DNA from: Xanthobacteraceae bacterium
Lineage (GTDB): Bacteria; Pseudomonadota; Alphaproteobacteria; Rhizobiales; Xanthobacteraceae
DNA length: 64,000 bases
Assembly: GCA_019635635.1 (NCBI GenBank)
Contig: JAHBZB010000001.1
Span: 1,302,001-1,366,000 of the forward strand
Reading direction: 5' to 3'
Below, piece after piece: positions 33,218-41,334 of the stretch. Position 1 is the stretch's first letter. Each line of letters opens with the position of its first letter. The position numbers and the translations under genes are program-made. The notes below the pieces were generated by a model that saw only the letters and a program-made list of their open reading frames with translations, was not told the DNA's origin and did no database searches.

Positions 33218-33373
33218 TTAAATTCGTCCCGCGAGCGCCAGCACGATCACGATAATCAGGATCACGCCGACGAGGCCGCCGGGGCCGTAGCCCCAGTTAC
33301 CGCTGTAGCGCCAGCGCGGCAAAGCGCCGACCAGAATCAAAATCAGCACGATAATCAGAATGGTCGAAAGCAT
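33218..33373 (-). CDS. DUF3309 small membrane protein
   Basis: This 51-residue protein starts MLSTILIIVLILILVGALPR and ends in ILIIVIVLALAGRI. Two hydrophobic helices flank a short WRYSGNWGYGPGG turn, the exact layout of DUF3309. Members are common in Proteobacteria and have no assigned function. The ATG at 33373 has a TGAGG SD, but that SD is the 3' arm of a hairpin (33381-33404). The gene ends one base after the ligA stop, convergent with it, and lies downstream of the aminopeptidase gene on the same strand. Confidence 0.85.
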   Translation of the reverse strand: MLSTILIIVLILILVGALPRWRYSGNWGYGPGGLVGVILIIVIVLALAGRI

Positions 33374-33380
33374 GATTGAG

Positions 33381-33404
33381 CCTCACGTCTGCAAATCCGT
33401 GAGG
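33381..33404 (-). promoter_or_regulatory. Leader hairpin masking the SD of the DUF3309 gene
   Basis: On the minus strand CCTCACG (33398-33404) and CGTGAGG (33381-33387) form a perfect 7-bp stem around a 10-base loop. The 3' arm contains TGAGG, the only SD-like sequence before the ATG at 33373. The stem could limit ribosome access, or it could be the tail hairpin of another transcript; the sequence does not settle this. Confidence 0.45.
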
Positions 33405-33438
33405 AAGTAACGCCAAAGGTTCCGGTACGGTTCCCGGC

Positions 33439-35268
33439 TCAGGCTTTGATCGGCGCGGTCGCCTGCTCCAGCCACTTGCGCTCGCTCGCGTCGAGCGTGC
33501 CTGCGATCTTCTCGCGCACCGCCGCGTGATAGCCGTCGAGCCACGCGATTTCTTCCGGCGTCATCAGTTTCGGCTCGACCAGATGAAGGTCGATCGGCGC
33601 GAAGGTGAGCGTTTCGAAACCGAGCAGCGGCTTTTCGATGCCGCCGTCGCGCTTCTCGACAAGAAGAAGATTTTCGATGCGGATGCCATAGGCGCCCGCT
33701 TTGTAATAGCCGGGCTCGTTCGAGAGGATCATGCCGGGCTGAAGCGCAACATTGCCATTGCCGAGTTTCGAGATTCGCGCCGGGCCTTCGTGCACCGAGA
33801 GATAGCTGCCGACGCCGTGGCCGGTGCCGTGGTCGAAGTCCAGCCCCGCTTCCCAGAGCGCGCGGCGGGCAAACGGATCGAGTTGAGCGCCGCTGGTGCC
33901 TTCGGGGAACACGGCGCGGGCGAGCGCGATGTGACCCTTGAGCACCAGCGTGAAGCGCTGCCGCATTTCCTCGCTCGGTGTGCCGATGGCGACCGTGCGG
34001 GTGACGTCGGTGGTGCCGTCTTCGTATTGCGCGCCGGAATCCACAAGGAATAACTCGCCGCTTTTCAGCTTGCGGTCGGTCGCTTCCGTCACGCGGTAAT
34101 GCACGATCGCACCGTTCGGGCCCGCGCCGGAAATGGTGGGGAAGGAAATTTCCTTGAGTTTCCCGGTCTCGCAGCGGAAAGTTTCGAGGGCCGCGACCGC
34201 TTCGATCTCCGAGACATTTCCGCTTGGCGCTTCGCGCGCAAGCCATGCGAGATAGCGCGTCAGCGCCGTGCCATCGCGCAAGTGCGCGGCGCGGGTGCCC
34301 GCGATTTCGGTCGCGTTCTTGATCGCCTTCAGGTTCGTGACCGGGTCCGCACCCTTCGAGACGCTGCCGCCCGCGGCTTCGACGATGCCTGCGAATTTCG
34401 CGGGCGCGGTCGCGGAATCGAGCCTGACACTTTTCCCGCGCGCGGCCTCGTGCAACTCGACTTCGAGTTCGCGCGGCTCGCGGACTTCGGCGAGTTTGGA
34501 GAGCGTGTCCCGCACCTCATTCGAGAGCTTGCGGCCGTCCACGAAAAGCTGCGGCTCGCCTTCGCGCGGCAAAATCGCCCACGAGAGCGGCAGCGGCGTA
34601 TGGGCGACATCGTTGCCGCGGATGTTGAAGGTCCAGGCGACCGAGGCCGGATCGGAGAGCACAGCTACATCGGCTTTTTCTTTCGCCAGCGCCTCGCGGA
34701 TGCGCGCGATTTTCTTCGCTGCGTTCTCGCCCGCGAATTTCACATCATGCAGTACGACTGGCGAGAGTGGTGGCGCGGGACGCTCGCGCCACACGGCGTC
34801 TACCGGATTTTCCTTCACCGCGACGATGCGGGCGCCCGCTTCCTTCGCGGCTTTTTCCAGCCGCTCGACGCCGTCGGCGGTCGTGCGCCACGGGTCGTAG
34901 CCGAGCGCGGTCCCGGCGCTAAGATTTTCGGCGAGCCAATTGGTGGCTGGCTTCTCGACCATGTGCTCGATGGCAAAGAGCTTGCCGTCGATCTGGTCTT
35001 TGGCCTGCAAGGTATAGCGGCCGTCGGTGAAGAGCGCGGCCTTCGCGGGAAGCACCGCAACGATTGCGGAGGAGCCGGTGAAACCCGTGAGCCATGCCAC
35101 GCGCTCTTCCGACGGCGGAACGTATTCGTTCTGGTGCTCGTCGGCGCGGGAGAAGATGAAGCCGTCCAGCCCCTGGCGCGCGAGTTCCGCGCGAAGGGCA
35201 GCGAGGCGCGCCGCGGACTGCGTCTTGTCGCCTTCGTCCGTGAAGGTCTGGAATTTCGCTTCGAACAT
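33439..35268 (-). CDS. Aminopeptidase P family metallopeptidase (Xaa-Pro aminopeptidase)
   Basis: This M24-family enzyme removes N-terminal residues that precede proline. At 609 residues it is the long three-domain form: two creatinase-like N-terminal domains (RLAALRAELARQGLDGFIFSRADEHQNEYV onward) and a C-terminal pita-bread catalytic domain. Metal ligands are visible in FLVDSGAQYEDGTTDVTRT (both Asp), DHGTGHGVGSYLSVHEGP (His), SNEPGYYKAGAYGIRIENL (Glu) and the last ligand Glu in ETLTFAPIDL. The ATG at 35268 fits the family; the frame is open upstream. It is divergent from the helicase gene. Confidence 0.93.
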   Translation of the reverse strand: MFEAKFQTFTDEGDKTQSAARLAALRAELARQGLDGFIFSRADEHQNEYVPPSEERVAWLTGFTGSSAIVAVLPAKAALFTDGRYTLQAKDQIDGKLFAIEHMVEKPATNWLAENLSAGTALGYDPWRTTADGVERLEKAAKEAGARIVAVKENPVDAVWRERPAPPLSPVVLHDVKFAGENAAKKIARIREALAKEKADVAVLSDPASVAWTFNIRGNDVAHTPLPLSWAILPREGEPQLFVDGRKLSNEVRDTLSKLAEVREPRELEVELHEAARGKSVRLDSATAPAKFAGIVEAAGGSVSKGADPVTNLKAIKNATEIAGTRAAHLRDGTALTRYLAWLAREAPSGNVSEIEAVAALETFRCETGKLKEISFPTISGAGPNGAIVHYRVTEATDRKLKSGELFLVDSGAQYEDGTTDVTRTVAIGTPSEEMRQRFTLVLKGHIALARAVFPEGTSGAQLDPFARRALWEAGLDFDHGTGHGVGSYLSVHEGPARISKLGNGNVALQPGMILSNEPGYYKAGAYGIRIENLLLVEKRDGGIEKPLLGFETLTFAPIDLHLVEPKLMTPEEIAWLDGYHAAVREKIAGTLDASERKWLEQATAPIKA

Positions 35269-35425
35269 GGCAGCCAATCTAAGCGTCGGGTTTCTCCGGA
35301 CATAGCGCATCGCGGGAATAGCGCCTATGTAAGCCCTAATTCCCGCGGCAACTGCGCCCTTGCCCTCGCCAAATGGCACCTGCGATGCCATTTTGTTCTC
35401 AGAATCATCAAAACCCGAAAGTCCC

Positions 35426-37744
35426 GTGGCCGATCCGCAATACAAGCCGTTTCCGTTCGACGAAGAGCCGCGCCGGGCAACGCCGCCGTCGCGGCCCGCG
35501 CCCTATCTCGAGGGGCTGAATCCCGAGCAGCTTGAGGCGGTGCAGTCGCTCGACGGCCCGGTGCTGGTGCTGGCCGGCGCGGGCACCGGCAAGACGCGGG
35601 TGCTGACCACGCGGATTGCGCATTTGCTCGCGACCGGAAAGGCGCGGCCCTCCAACATTCTCTCGGTGACCTTCACCAACAAGGCCGCGCGCGAAATGAA
35701 AGAGCGCGTCGGTCACATGGTCGGCGATATCGTCGAAGGCATGCCGTGGATGGGCACGTTCCATTCGATCGGCGCGAAGATCCTCCGCCGCCATGCCGAA
35801 CTGGTCGGGCTCAACCCGAGCTTCACGATCCTCGATACCGACGACCAGATCCGGCTCATCAAGCAATTGCTGCAAGCGGGGAACATCGACGAGAAGCGCT
35901 GGCCCGCGCGGCTGTTCGCCGGCTATCTCGACGGCTGGAAGAACCGGGGCCTCGAGCCGGAGCGAGTGCCGGCGGGCGAGGCGGCGTCGTTCGCGAACGG
36001 CAAAGGCAAGGAACTATACGTTCAATATCAGCAACGGCTGAAAGTCCTGAACGCGGTCGATTTCGGCGATCTCCTGATGGAGAACATCCGGCTATTTCAG
36101 AACAACGCCGAGGTGCTCGCGCAGTATCAGCACCGCTTCCGCTACATGCTGGTCGATGAGTATCAGGACACGAACGTCGCGCAATATCTCTGGCTGCGGT
36201 TGCTCGCGCAGGAATCGAAGAACATCTGCTGCGTCGGCGACGACGACCAATCGATTTACGGCTGGCGTGGCGCGGACGTCGATAACATCCTGCGCTTCGA
36301 ACAGGATTTTCCGGGCGCGAAAGTAATCCGGCTCGAGCGCAATTACCGCTCGACCGCGAATATCCTCGGCGCGGCCTCGCATCTGATCGCGAACAACAAG
36401 AGCCGTCTCGGCAAGACGCTGCGCACCGAAGACGAGCCGGGCGAGAAGATCAAGGTGATCGAGACCTGGGACTCGGGCGAGGAAGCGCGTCAGATCGGCG
36501 AGGAGATCGAGCAGCTTCAGCGCAAGCAGCATAAGCTCTCCGATATCGCGATCCTCGTGCGCGCGTCGTTCCAGATGCGGCAGCTGGAGGATCGTTTCGT
36601 CGAGATCGCAATGCCCTATCGCGTGATCGGCGGTCCGCGATTCTACGAGCGGCAGGAAATCCGCGATGCGCTCGCCTATTTCCGCGTGATCGTATCGCCC
36701 GCCGACGGGCTTGCTTTCGAGCGGATCGTGAACGTGCCGAAACGGGGTCTTGGCGACACCACGATGCAGATGCTGCACGATTACGCGCGGCAGAACGAGG
36801 TGCCGTTGCTCGAAGCTGCGCGCGTGCTGTCTTCCACCGACGACATGAAGCCGAAGCCGCGCGGAGCGTTGCGCGACCTGATCGCGAGTTTCGACCGCTG
36901 GAGCAAGCAGCTTCCCACAATTCCGCACACCGAGCTTGCGCGGATCGTGCTGGACGAGTCCGGCTACACGGAGATGTGGAAGAACGACAAGTCGGCGCAG
37001 GCAGCGGGACGGCTGGAAAACCTGAAAGAACTCGTCCGCTCGATGGAGCAGTTCGAGAACATGCAGGGCTTTCTCGAGCACGTCTCGCTGGTGATGGACA
37101 CGATCGAAGGCGGCGATGTCGATGCCGTCAATCTGATGACGCTGCATTCGGCGAAGGGGCTCGAATTCGACACGGTGTTTCTGCCGGGCTGGGAAGAAGG
37201 CATTATTCCGCACCAGCGCTCGCTCGACGAAAGCGGCCGCGCGGGGCTGGAAGAAGAGCGGCGGCTTGCGCATGTCGGTATCACGCGCGCCAAGATTCGT
37301 GCGATCCTTTCGTTCGCCTCGCGGCGGCTCACGCATGGCATGTGGAATACGAACCTGCCGAGCCGCTTCCTCGACGAAATTCCCGAGGAGTTCATCGAGA
37401 AGATCGAGGGCGAAGGCAGCTATGCCGCGCAGCTCCAGAGCCGCTTCGACCGCGCGGAGCCGTTCACCTCGGGCTATTCGACGCCGGGCTGGCAGCGCGC
37501 GCAGGCACGCAAAGGCGGCGGTTTTTCCGAGCGCGGTTCTTCGCGCGGCGGACCGCTGACCATCGAAGGCGAAATTCTCGCGCGTTCGAGCGGCCCATCC
37601 GCCGAATTCGAGATCGGCGACCGCGTGTTCCACGACAAGTTCGGCTACGGCGAGATCATGGAAGTCGAAGGCACGAAAGTGACGGTTGAGTTCGACAAGG
37701 CCGGCGAAAAGAAGCTGGTCGCAAGCTTCCTCAAGAAAGCCTGA
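35426..37744 (+). CDS. uvrD: UvrD/PcrA-type DNA helicase
   Basis: This superfamily 1A 3'-5' DNA helicase has about 772 residues. Motifs: Q motif LNPEQLEAVQ, Walker A VLAGAGTGKTRVL, FTNKAAREMKERV, Walker B VDEYQDTNVAQY, GDDDQSIYGWRGA, LERNYRSTANIL, and late VNLMTLHSAKGLEFDTVFLPGWEEGIIPH and RRLAHVGITRAK. The C-terminal DRVFHDKFGYGEIMEVEGTKVTVEFD is the Tudor-like domain that contacts RNA polymerase in PcrA/UvrD. I read the start as GTG at 35426 (VADPQYKPFPFDEE); a TTG at 35360 is possible. It probably serves mismatch and excision repair. The prmA-like gene follows after 2 bases. Confidence 0.93.
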   Translation: MADPQYKPFPFDEEPRRATPPSRPAPYLEGLNPEQLEAVQSLDGPVLVLAGAGTGKTRVLTTRIAHLLATGKARPSNILSVTFTNKAAREMKERVGHMVGDIVEGMPWMGTFHSIGAKILRRHAELVGLNPSFTILDTDDQIRLIKQLLQAGNIDEKRWPARLFAGYLDGWKNRGLEPERVPAGEAASFANGKGKELYVQYQQRLKVLNAVDFGDLLMENIRLFQNNAEVLAQYQHRFRYMLVDEYQDTNVAQYLWLRLLAQESKNICCVGDDDQSIYGWRGADVDNILRFEQDFPGAKVIRLERNYRSTANILGAASHLIANNKSRLGKTLRTEDEPGEKIKVIETWDSGEEARQIGEEIEQLQRKQHKLSDIAILVRASFQMRQLEDRFVEIAMPYRVIGGPRFYERQEIRDALAYFRVIVSPADGLAFERIVNVPKRGLGDTTMQMLHDYARQNEVPLLEAARVLSSTDDMKPKPRGALRDLIASFDRWSKQLPTIPHTELARIVLDESGYTEMWKNDKSAQAAGRLENLKELVRSMEQFENMQGFLEHVSLVMDTIEGGDVDAVNLMTLHSAKGLEFDTVFLPGWEEGIIPHQRSLDESGRAGLEEERRLAHVGITRAKIRAILSFASRRLTHGMWNTNLPSRFLDEIPEEFIEKIEGEGSYAAQLQSRFDRAEPFTSGYSTPGWQRAQARKGGGFSERGSSRGGPLTIEGEILARSSGPSAEFEIGDRVFHDKFGYGEIMEVEGTKVTVEFDKAGEKKLVASFLKKA

Positions 37745-37746
37745 GC

Positions 37747-38622
37747 TTGGCGGACTTTCCCGAAAGCCATGTCGTGCGCGTCGGCGCGAGCGAGCGTGAT
37801 GCCAAGCGCATCGCCGATCATCTGCTCGAGCGCTTCTTCGAAGGCGAGGGGGCGGTCGGTGCGTTCGAGGCGCCGGACGGTTCGTGGTTCGCCGAGGCGC
37901 ATTTTCCGGAACTGCCGGAGAAGGCGCTGATCGCCGCCGCGGTCGCGGAAATTCTGCAAGACGCGAAGATCGAATACGAGACGTTGGCCGCCAAGGACTG
38001 GATTGCGGCAAGTCTGGAAGGCCTGAAGATCGTCCGTGCCGGGCGCTTTGCAATTCACGGCTCGCACGACCGCGCGCGAATTCGGCCGAATGAAACCGGC
38101 ATCGAGATCGAAGCCGCACTCGCTTTCGGGACAGGTCATCACGGCACCACGCTCGGCTGTCTGCGTGCGCTGGAGCGGCTTGCCCGCACGGAGAAGCCGA
38201 AGCGCATTCTCGATGTCGGCACCGGTACGGCCGTGCTCGGCATTGCCGCGGCCCGCGCCTTTCATGCGCCGGTGATCGGGACCGAGATCGACCGCGCTTC
38301 CGTTCTCGTCGCGAAAGAAAACGTGCGCGCGAACCGGGCGCTGCCTTATGTGGGTTTGCTGCACACCGGCGGTCTCAGCGCGCCGATGATCGCGCAATAC
38401 ACGCCTTACGATCTGATCTTCGCGAATATTCTGCTGCCGGTGCTGCGGCAGCTCGCGCGGCCGATCGCTGCGCTTGCGGCACCCGGCGCGACGGTGATCC
38501 TCTCGGGGCTCTTGCCGAGTCAGGCGCTGGCCGCGCTCGCGCGCTATCGTGCGCAGGGCATGCAGCTTCTCCGCAGCGAGACCATCGAAAACTGGACCAC
38601 GCTCACGCTTAGAAAATTATAG
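37747..38622 (+). CDS. prmA: Ribosomal protein L11 methyltransferase PrmA
   Basis: PrmA trimethylates ribosomal protein L11 with S-adenosylmethionine. The 291-residue protein has an N-terminal substrate domain (KDWIAASLEGLKIVRAGRFAIHGSHD), the linker IEIEAALAFGTGHHGTTLGCL, the AdoMet loop ILDVGTGTAVLGIAAARA and the FANILLPVLRQLA motif. The start is TTG at 37747, two bases after the helicase stop; no ATG precedes the conserved region, so translation is probably coupled. A strong terminator follows at 38659-38691. Confidence 0.9.
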   Translation: MADFPESHVVRVGASERDAKRIADHLLERFFEGEGAVGAFEAPDGSWFAEAHFPELPEKALIAAAVAEILQDAKIEYETLAAKDWIAASLEGLKIVRAGRFAIHGSHDRARIRPNETGIEIEAALAFGTGHHGTTLGCLRALERLARTEKPKRILDVGTGTAVLGIAAARAFHAPVIGTEIDRASVLVAKENVRANRALPYVGLLHTGGLSAPMIAQYTPYDLIFANILLPVLRQLARPIAALAAPGATVILSGLLPSQALAALARYRAQGMQLLRSETIENWTTLTLRKL

Positions 38623-38658
38623 GCCGATGCCGCACTTCGCCGCGCGCGCCCTGAAAAA

Positions 38659-38691
38659 CAAAACGCCCCGGTGGGGGACCGGGGCGTTTTG
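38659..38691. terminator. Bidirectional intrinsic terminator
   Basis: A 13-bp stem (CAAAACGCCCCGG at 38659-38671 with CCGGGGCGTTTTG at 38679-38691, 7-base loop) lies between prmA (+) and the small gene at 38710 (-), both of which end here. A and T runs in the stem suit termination in both directions. Confidence 0.9.
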
Positions 38692-38709
38692 GATCTAGGT
38701 TTGCGCCGC

Positions 38710-38913
38710 TTACTTCTTCTGGAACGGCAGTTCGTTGAAGCTCTGGCGGAGTTCTTCCGGCACGTAGCTCAGGTGCATGCGGATTTCGCGCTCGACCTGA
38801 CGCATACGCGCTTCGACGATCCGGTCCCAAACGCGAGCCCAGAAGCTCTTACCGGGCTTTGCCGCAGCGGCGGCAGCGGGAGCGTACTTGGGGGAATAGG
38901 TTACTGCGGTCAT
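38710..38913 (-). CDS. Small conserved-looking protein of unknown function (67 aa)
   Basis: The product MTAVTYSPKYAPAAAAAAKP and onward has an Ala-rich N-terminus and a basic-acidic helical C-terminal half (KSFWARVWDRIVEARMRQVEREIRMHLSYVPEEL), ending FNELPFQKK. It lacks a signal peptide or membrane segment. The ATG at 38913 has a very strong SD (AAGGAGAA), suggesting high expression. I do not recognise the family. A perfect 15-bp palindrome lies in its promoter region at 38975-38989. It shares a bidirectional terminator with prmA. Confidence 0.75.
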   Translation of the reverse strand: MTAVTYSPKYAPAAAAAAKPGKSFWARVWDRIVEARMRQVEREIRMHLSYVPEELRQSFNELPFQKK

Positions 38914-38974
38914 GGGAATTCTCCTTCTTCCGCGGACGTTGCCGGGACACCGCCCGGCCGGTCTGCAAATCATT

Positions 38975-38989
38975 TATTGCATTGCAATA
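38975..38989. promoter_or_regulatory. Perfect 15-bp palindrome in the promoter of the 67-residue gene
   Basis: TATTGCATTGCAATA is a perfect palindrome about 60 bases upstream of the ATG at 38913, within an AT-rich stretch that could hold the -10. It contains TGCATTGCA, which resembles TGC-type sites reported for PHA regulators such as PhaR; that link is from memory and tentative. Confidence 0.45.
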
Positions 38990-39106
38990 TAGTCTTTTTG
39001 CGACGCAGCTAGAATAGGTAAGGATGCATGACCGATCCCTCAGGTCTGCATGGTCGCGGTAAGCATTGATTAACGATAGGGCGAAGGTGCCCCTTGGGCA
39101 GGCAGA

Positions 39107-39616
39107 TCAGCTACGGCGGGCCATGCCGATCTTGCGGCCGATGCCTTCAGGCGCGGGGAGCGCGGCATGTGCTGCCTTCATGGCTGCCAGCCGGTCCAGC
39201 ACGTCGTCCGGGAAGGGCGCGACCTTCTTCGATTTCATATCGACGTGCAGCGCCAACTGCTCGGAGGTCGCCGACATCCAGCCTTCCTGCGCGTGATAGA
39301 GCTCGGCGAAGAAATGGATGCGCTTCTCGTCATAGTCGACGAGCCGGATCGTGGTCCGGACCACCTCGCCGGCCTGCAATTCCTTCAGGTAGCGGACGTG
39401 GCATTCGGCGGTGAAGAAGGAGTGGCCGCGCTCCTTGATGTAATAGGGGCCAAGACCCACCAGCGCGAAGGCTTCGTCGACCGAGCGGTCGATCAGAACA
39501 TTGTAATAGGCCATGTTGAGATGGCCGTCATAATCGACCCAGCCGGGCTCGACCGTCATCGCCGAGGAAACGAACGGCGCGAAGAAGACAGGCTCGAAGT
39601 CGAGGCGTTGCAGCAT
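39107..39616 (-). CDS. Acyl-CoA thioesterase-like hotdog protein
   Basis: This is a 169-residue single hotdog domain of the 4HBT/FadM type. Key features are VEPGWVDYDGHLNMAYYNVLIDRSVDEAF (Asp and HxN of the catalytic region) and SFFTAECHVRYLKELQAGEVVRTTIRLVDYDEKRIHFFAELYH. Enzymes of this kind hydrolyse acyl-CoA thioesters; the substrate cannot be read here (related proteins act on fatty or carnitine-derived acyl-CoA). I chose the ATG at 39616, just before the domain; an ATG at 39649 adds 11 residues. No strong SD is seen. It is divergent from the flavoprotein gene. Confidence 0.82.
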   Translation of the reverse strand: MLQRLDFEPVFFAPFVSSAMTVEPGWVDYDGHLNMAYYNVLIDRSVDEAFALVGLGPYYIKERGHSFFTAECHVRYLKELQAGEVVRTTIRLVDYDEKRIHFFAELYHAQEGWMSATSEQLALHVDMKSKKVAPFPDDVLDRLAAMKAAHAALPAPEGIGRKIGMARRS

Positions 39617-39730
39617 CCCGAATCTTTTCTTTGTTCTGACTACAATCATGCATTGTAAGTCGGGTAGCGGCAATGGTTTGACGCGTTTAAGGCGATTCCT
39701 AGGACTCTTTTTCGGCCAAGCGAGCCATGC

Positions 39731-39760
39731 CTGACGGGGAGCCAACAGCTTTGCTACAAT
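39731..39760 (+). promoter_or_regulatory. Candidate promoter of the lactate-dehydrogenase-like gene
   Basis: CTGACG (39731-39736) and TACAAT (39755-39760) are spaced by 18 bases and end 22 bases before the ATG at 39783, which has a clear SD (CGGAGGA). Predicted from sequence only. Confidence 0.45.
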
Positions 39761-39782
39761 TCTCCGCAACCGGAGGACGCCA

Positions 39783-41189
39783 ATGAACAACGCCGCCCTG
39801 AAGCGGGCCGAACCTGCCGCTATCGAAAACGCGATCGCTGCGCTGCACGCCAAACTCGGCAACAAGGTCGTGACCTCGATGGAGGTCCGCCGCCAGCATG
39901 CCAACACCACCACCTGGCTGCCGAACGAGGCGGCCGACGCCGTGGTCTATGCCGCTTCCACCGAAGACGTGCAGGACGCGGTCAAGGTCGCCGCCCAATA
40001 CAAGGTGCCGGTGATCGCTTTCGGCACCGGCACCTCGCTCGAGGGGCACGTCAACGCACCGATGGGCGGCATCTGCATCGACGTCTCGCAGATGAACCAG
40101 GTGCTGGCCGTCCATACCGAAGACCTCGACTGCGTGATCCAGCCCGGCGTCACCCGCAAGAAGCTCAACGAATATCTGCGCGACCAGGGCCTGTTCTTTC
40201 CGATCGACCCGGGTGCTGACGCCTCCCTCGGCGGCATGGCGGCGACGCGGGCTTCGGGCACCAACGCGGTGCGCTACGGCACCATGAAGGACAACGTGCT
40301 TTCCTTGAAAGCCGTGCTGCCGAACGGCGAAGTGATCCGCACCGCCTCGCGCGCGAAGAAGTCTTCCGCCGGCTACGACCTGACGCGGCTCTTTGTCGGC
40401 TCGGAGGGCACGCTCGGCATCATCACCGAACTGACGCTGAAACTCTCCGCGATACCGGAATCGATCTCGGCAGCGGTCTGTCCGTTCAAGTCGGTAGAGG
40501 GTGCCTGTCAGGCGACGATCGCGACCATCCAGTCCGGCATTCCGGTCGCGCGCATCGAATTCATCGACGCCATGGCGATCCGCGCGACGAACAACTACTC
40601 GAAACTCAATCTCGCGGAAGCGCCGACGCTGTTTCTGGAATTCCACGGCTCCGAAGCGGGCGTGAAGGAGCAGACCGAGCGCTTCGGCGAGATCGCCGCC
40701 GAATTCGGCGGCGGGCCGCTGCAATGGACCACGCAGGCCGAGGAGCGCACCAAGCTCTGGCAGGCGCGGCACGACGCTTACTTCGCGATGATGTCACTGC
40801 GTCCGGGCGCGAAAGCACTCGCCACCGACATCTGCGTGCCGATCTCGAAGCTCGCGGAAGCGGTGCTGGAGACCGAACAAGACTTGCAGGACATGAAACT
40901 CCTCGGGCCGATCGTGGGTCATGTCGGCGACGGCAACTTCCATGTCAGCTTAGTCATCGACATGGACGATCAGGACGAACTCAAGCGCGTGAAAGTGTTC
41001 CTCGACCGGCTCACCGAGCGCGCGCACCGGATGGAGGGAACCTGCACCGGCGAGCACGGTGTCGGGCAGGGCAAGATGAAATATCTCGAAGCCGAGCATG
41101 GCGCGGGCGTGGTCGAGATGATGCGCACGCTGAAACGCGCGCTCGACCCCGACAACATCATGAATCCGGGCAAGATCGTCGCTTTATGA
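39783..41189 (+). CDS. FAD-linked oxidase, D-lactate dehydrogenase-like
   Basis: The 468-residue flavoprotein has an N-terminal FAD_binding_4 domain (VIAFGTGTSLEGHVNAPMGGICIDVSQ, QPGVTRKKLNEYL, FFPIDPGADASLGGMAATRASG) and a C-terminal FAD-oxidase domain ending HVGDGNFHVSLVID and GTCTGEHGVGQGKMKYLEAEHG. This is the pattern of D-lactate dehydrogenase (cytochrome) and GlcD-type 2-hydroxyacid oxidases. The absence of a partner glcE or glcF next to it favours a stand-alone D-lactate dehydrogenase, an inference. The ATG at 39783 has a strong SD. A dispersed palindromic repeat begins 4 bases after the stop. Confidence 0.88.
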   Translation: MNNAALKRAEPAAIENAIAALHAKLGNKVVTSMEVRRQHANTTTWLPNEAADAVVYAASTEDVQDAVKVAAQYKVPVIAFGTGTSLEGHVNAPMGGICIDVSQMNQVLAVHTEDLDCVIQPGVTRKKLNEYLRDQGLFFPIDPGADASLGGMAATRASGTNAVRYGTMKDNVLSLKAVLPNGEVIRTASRAKKSSAGYDLTRLFVGSEGTLGIITELTLKLSAIPESISAAVCPFKSVEGACQATIATIQSGIPVARIEFIDAMAIRATNNYSKLNLAEAPTLFLEFHGSEAGVKEQTERFGEIAAEFGGGPLQWTTQAEERTKLWQARHDAYFAMMSLRPGAKALATDICVPISKLAEAVLETEQDLQDMKLLGPIVGHVGDGNFHVSLVIDMDDQDELKRVKVFLDRLTERAHRMEGTCTGEHGVGQGKMKYLEAEHGAGVVEMMRTLKRALDPDNIMNPGKIVAL

Positions 41190-41192
41190 TTT

Positions 41193-41243
41193 GGCGCATG
41201 GGCTTATCCGAAAACCGGTATCCACTTTTCGGGGCCATGCGCC
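41193..41243. repeat. Palindromic intergenic repeat, RIME-like
   Basis: The outer arms GGCGCATGG (41193-41201) and CCATGCGCC (41235-41243) are perfect inverted repeats. Inside them lie CCGAAAA (41208-41214) and TTTTCGG (41226-41232) around CCGGTATCCA. I recognise the CCGAAAACCGGTATCCACTT core as part of an abundant dispersed repeat of rhizobia and relatives, of the RIME or BIME kind. It sits directly after the flavoprotein stop and may act as a transcript-end hairpin. Confidence 0.75.
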
Positions 41244-41334
41244 GATAAAACTACTTGCCCCATTCCCGCTCAACCGGGACTCTAGCCTCGGAAATGGCGG
41301 ATGGAGCGGGCCGGTTCGGCCTCGCGGGAGCTGA

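Noticed and set aside
36092-38119. A 675-codon open frame on the minus strand opposite the helicase and prmA
   Set aside because: It is antisense to two genes with full motif support, is Arg-rich, has no recognisable domain, and reflects high GC at third positions of the real frame.
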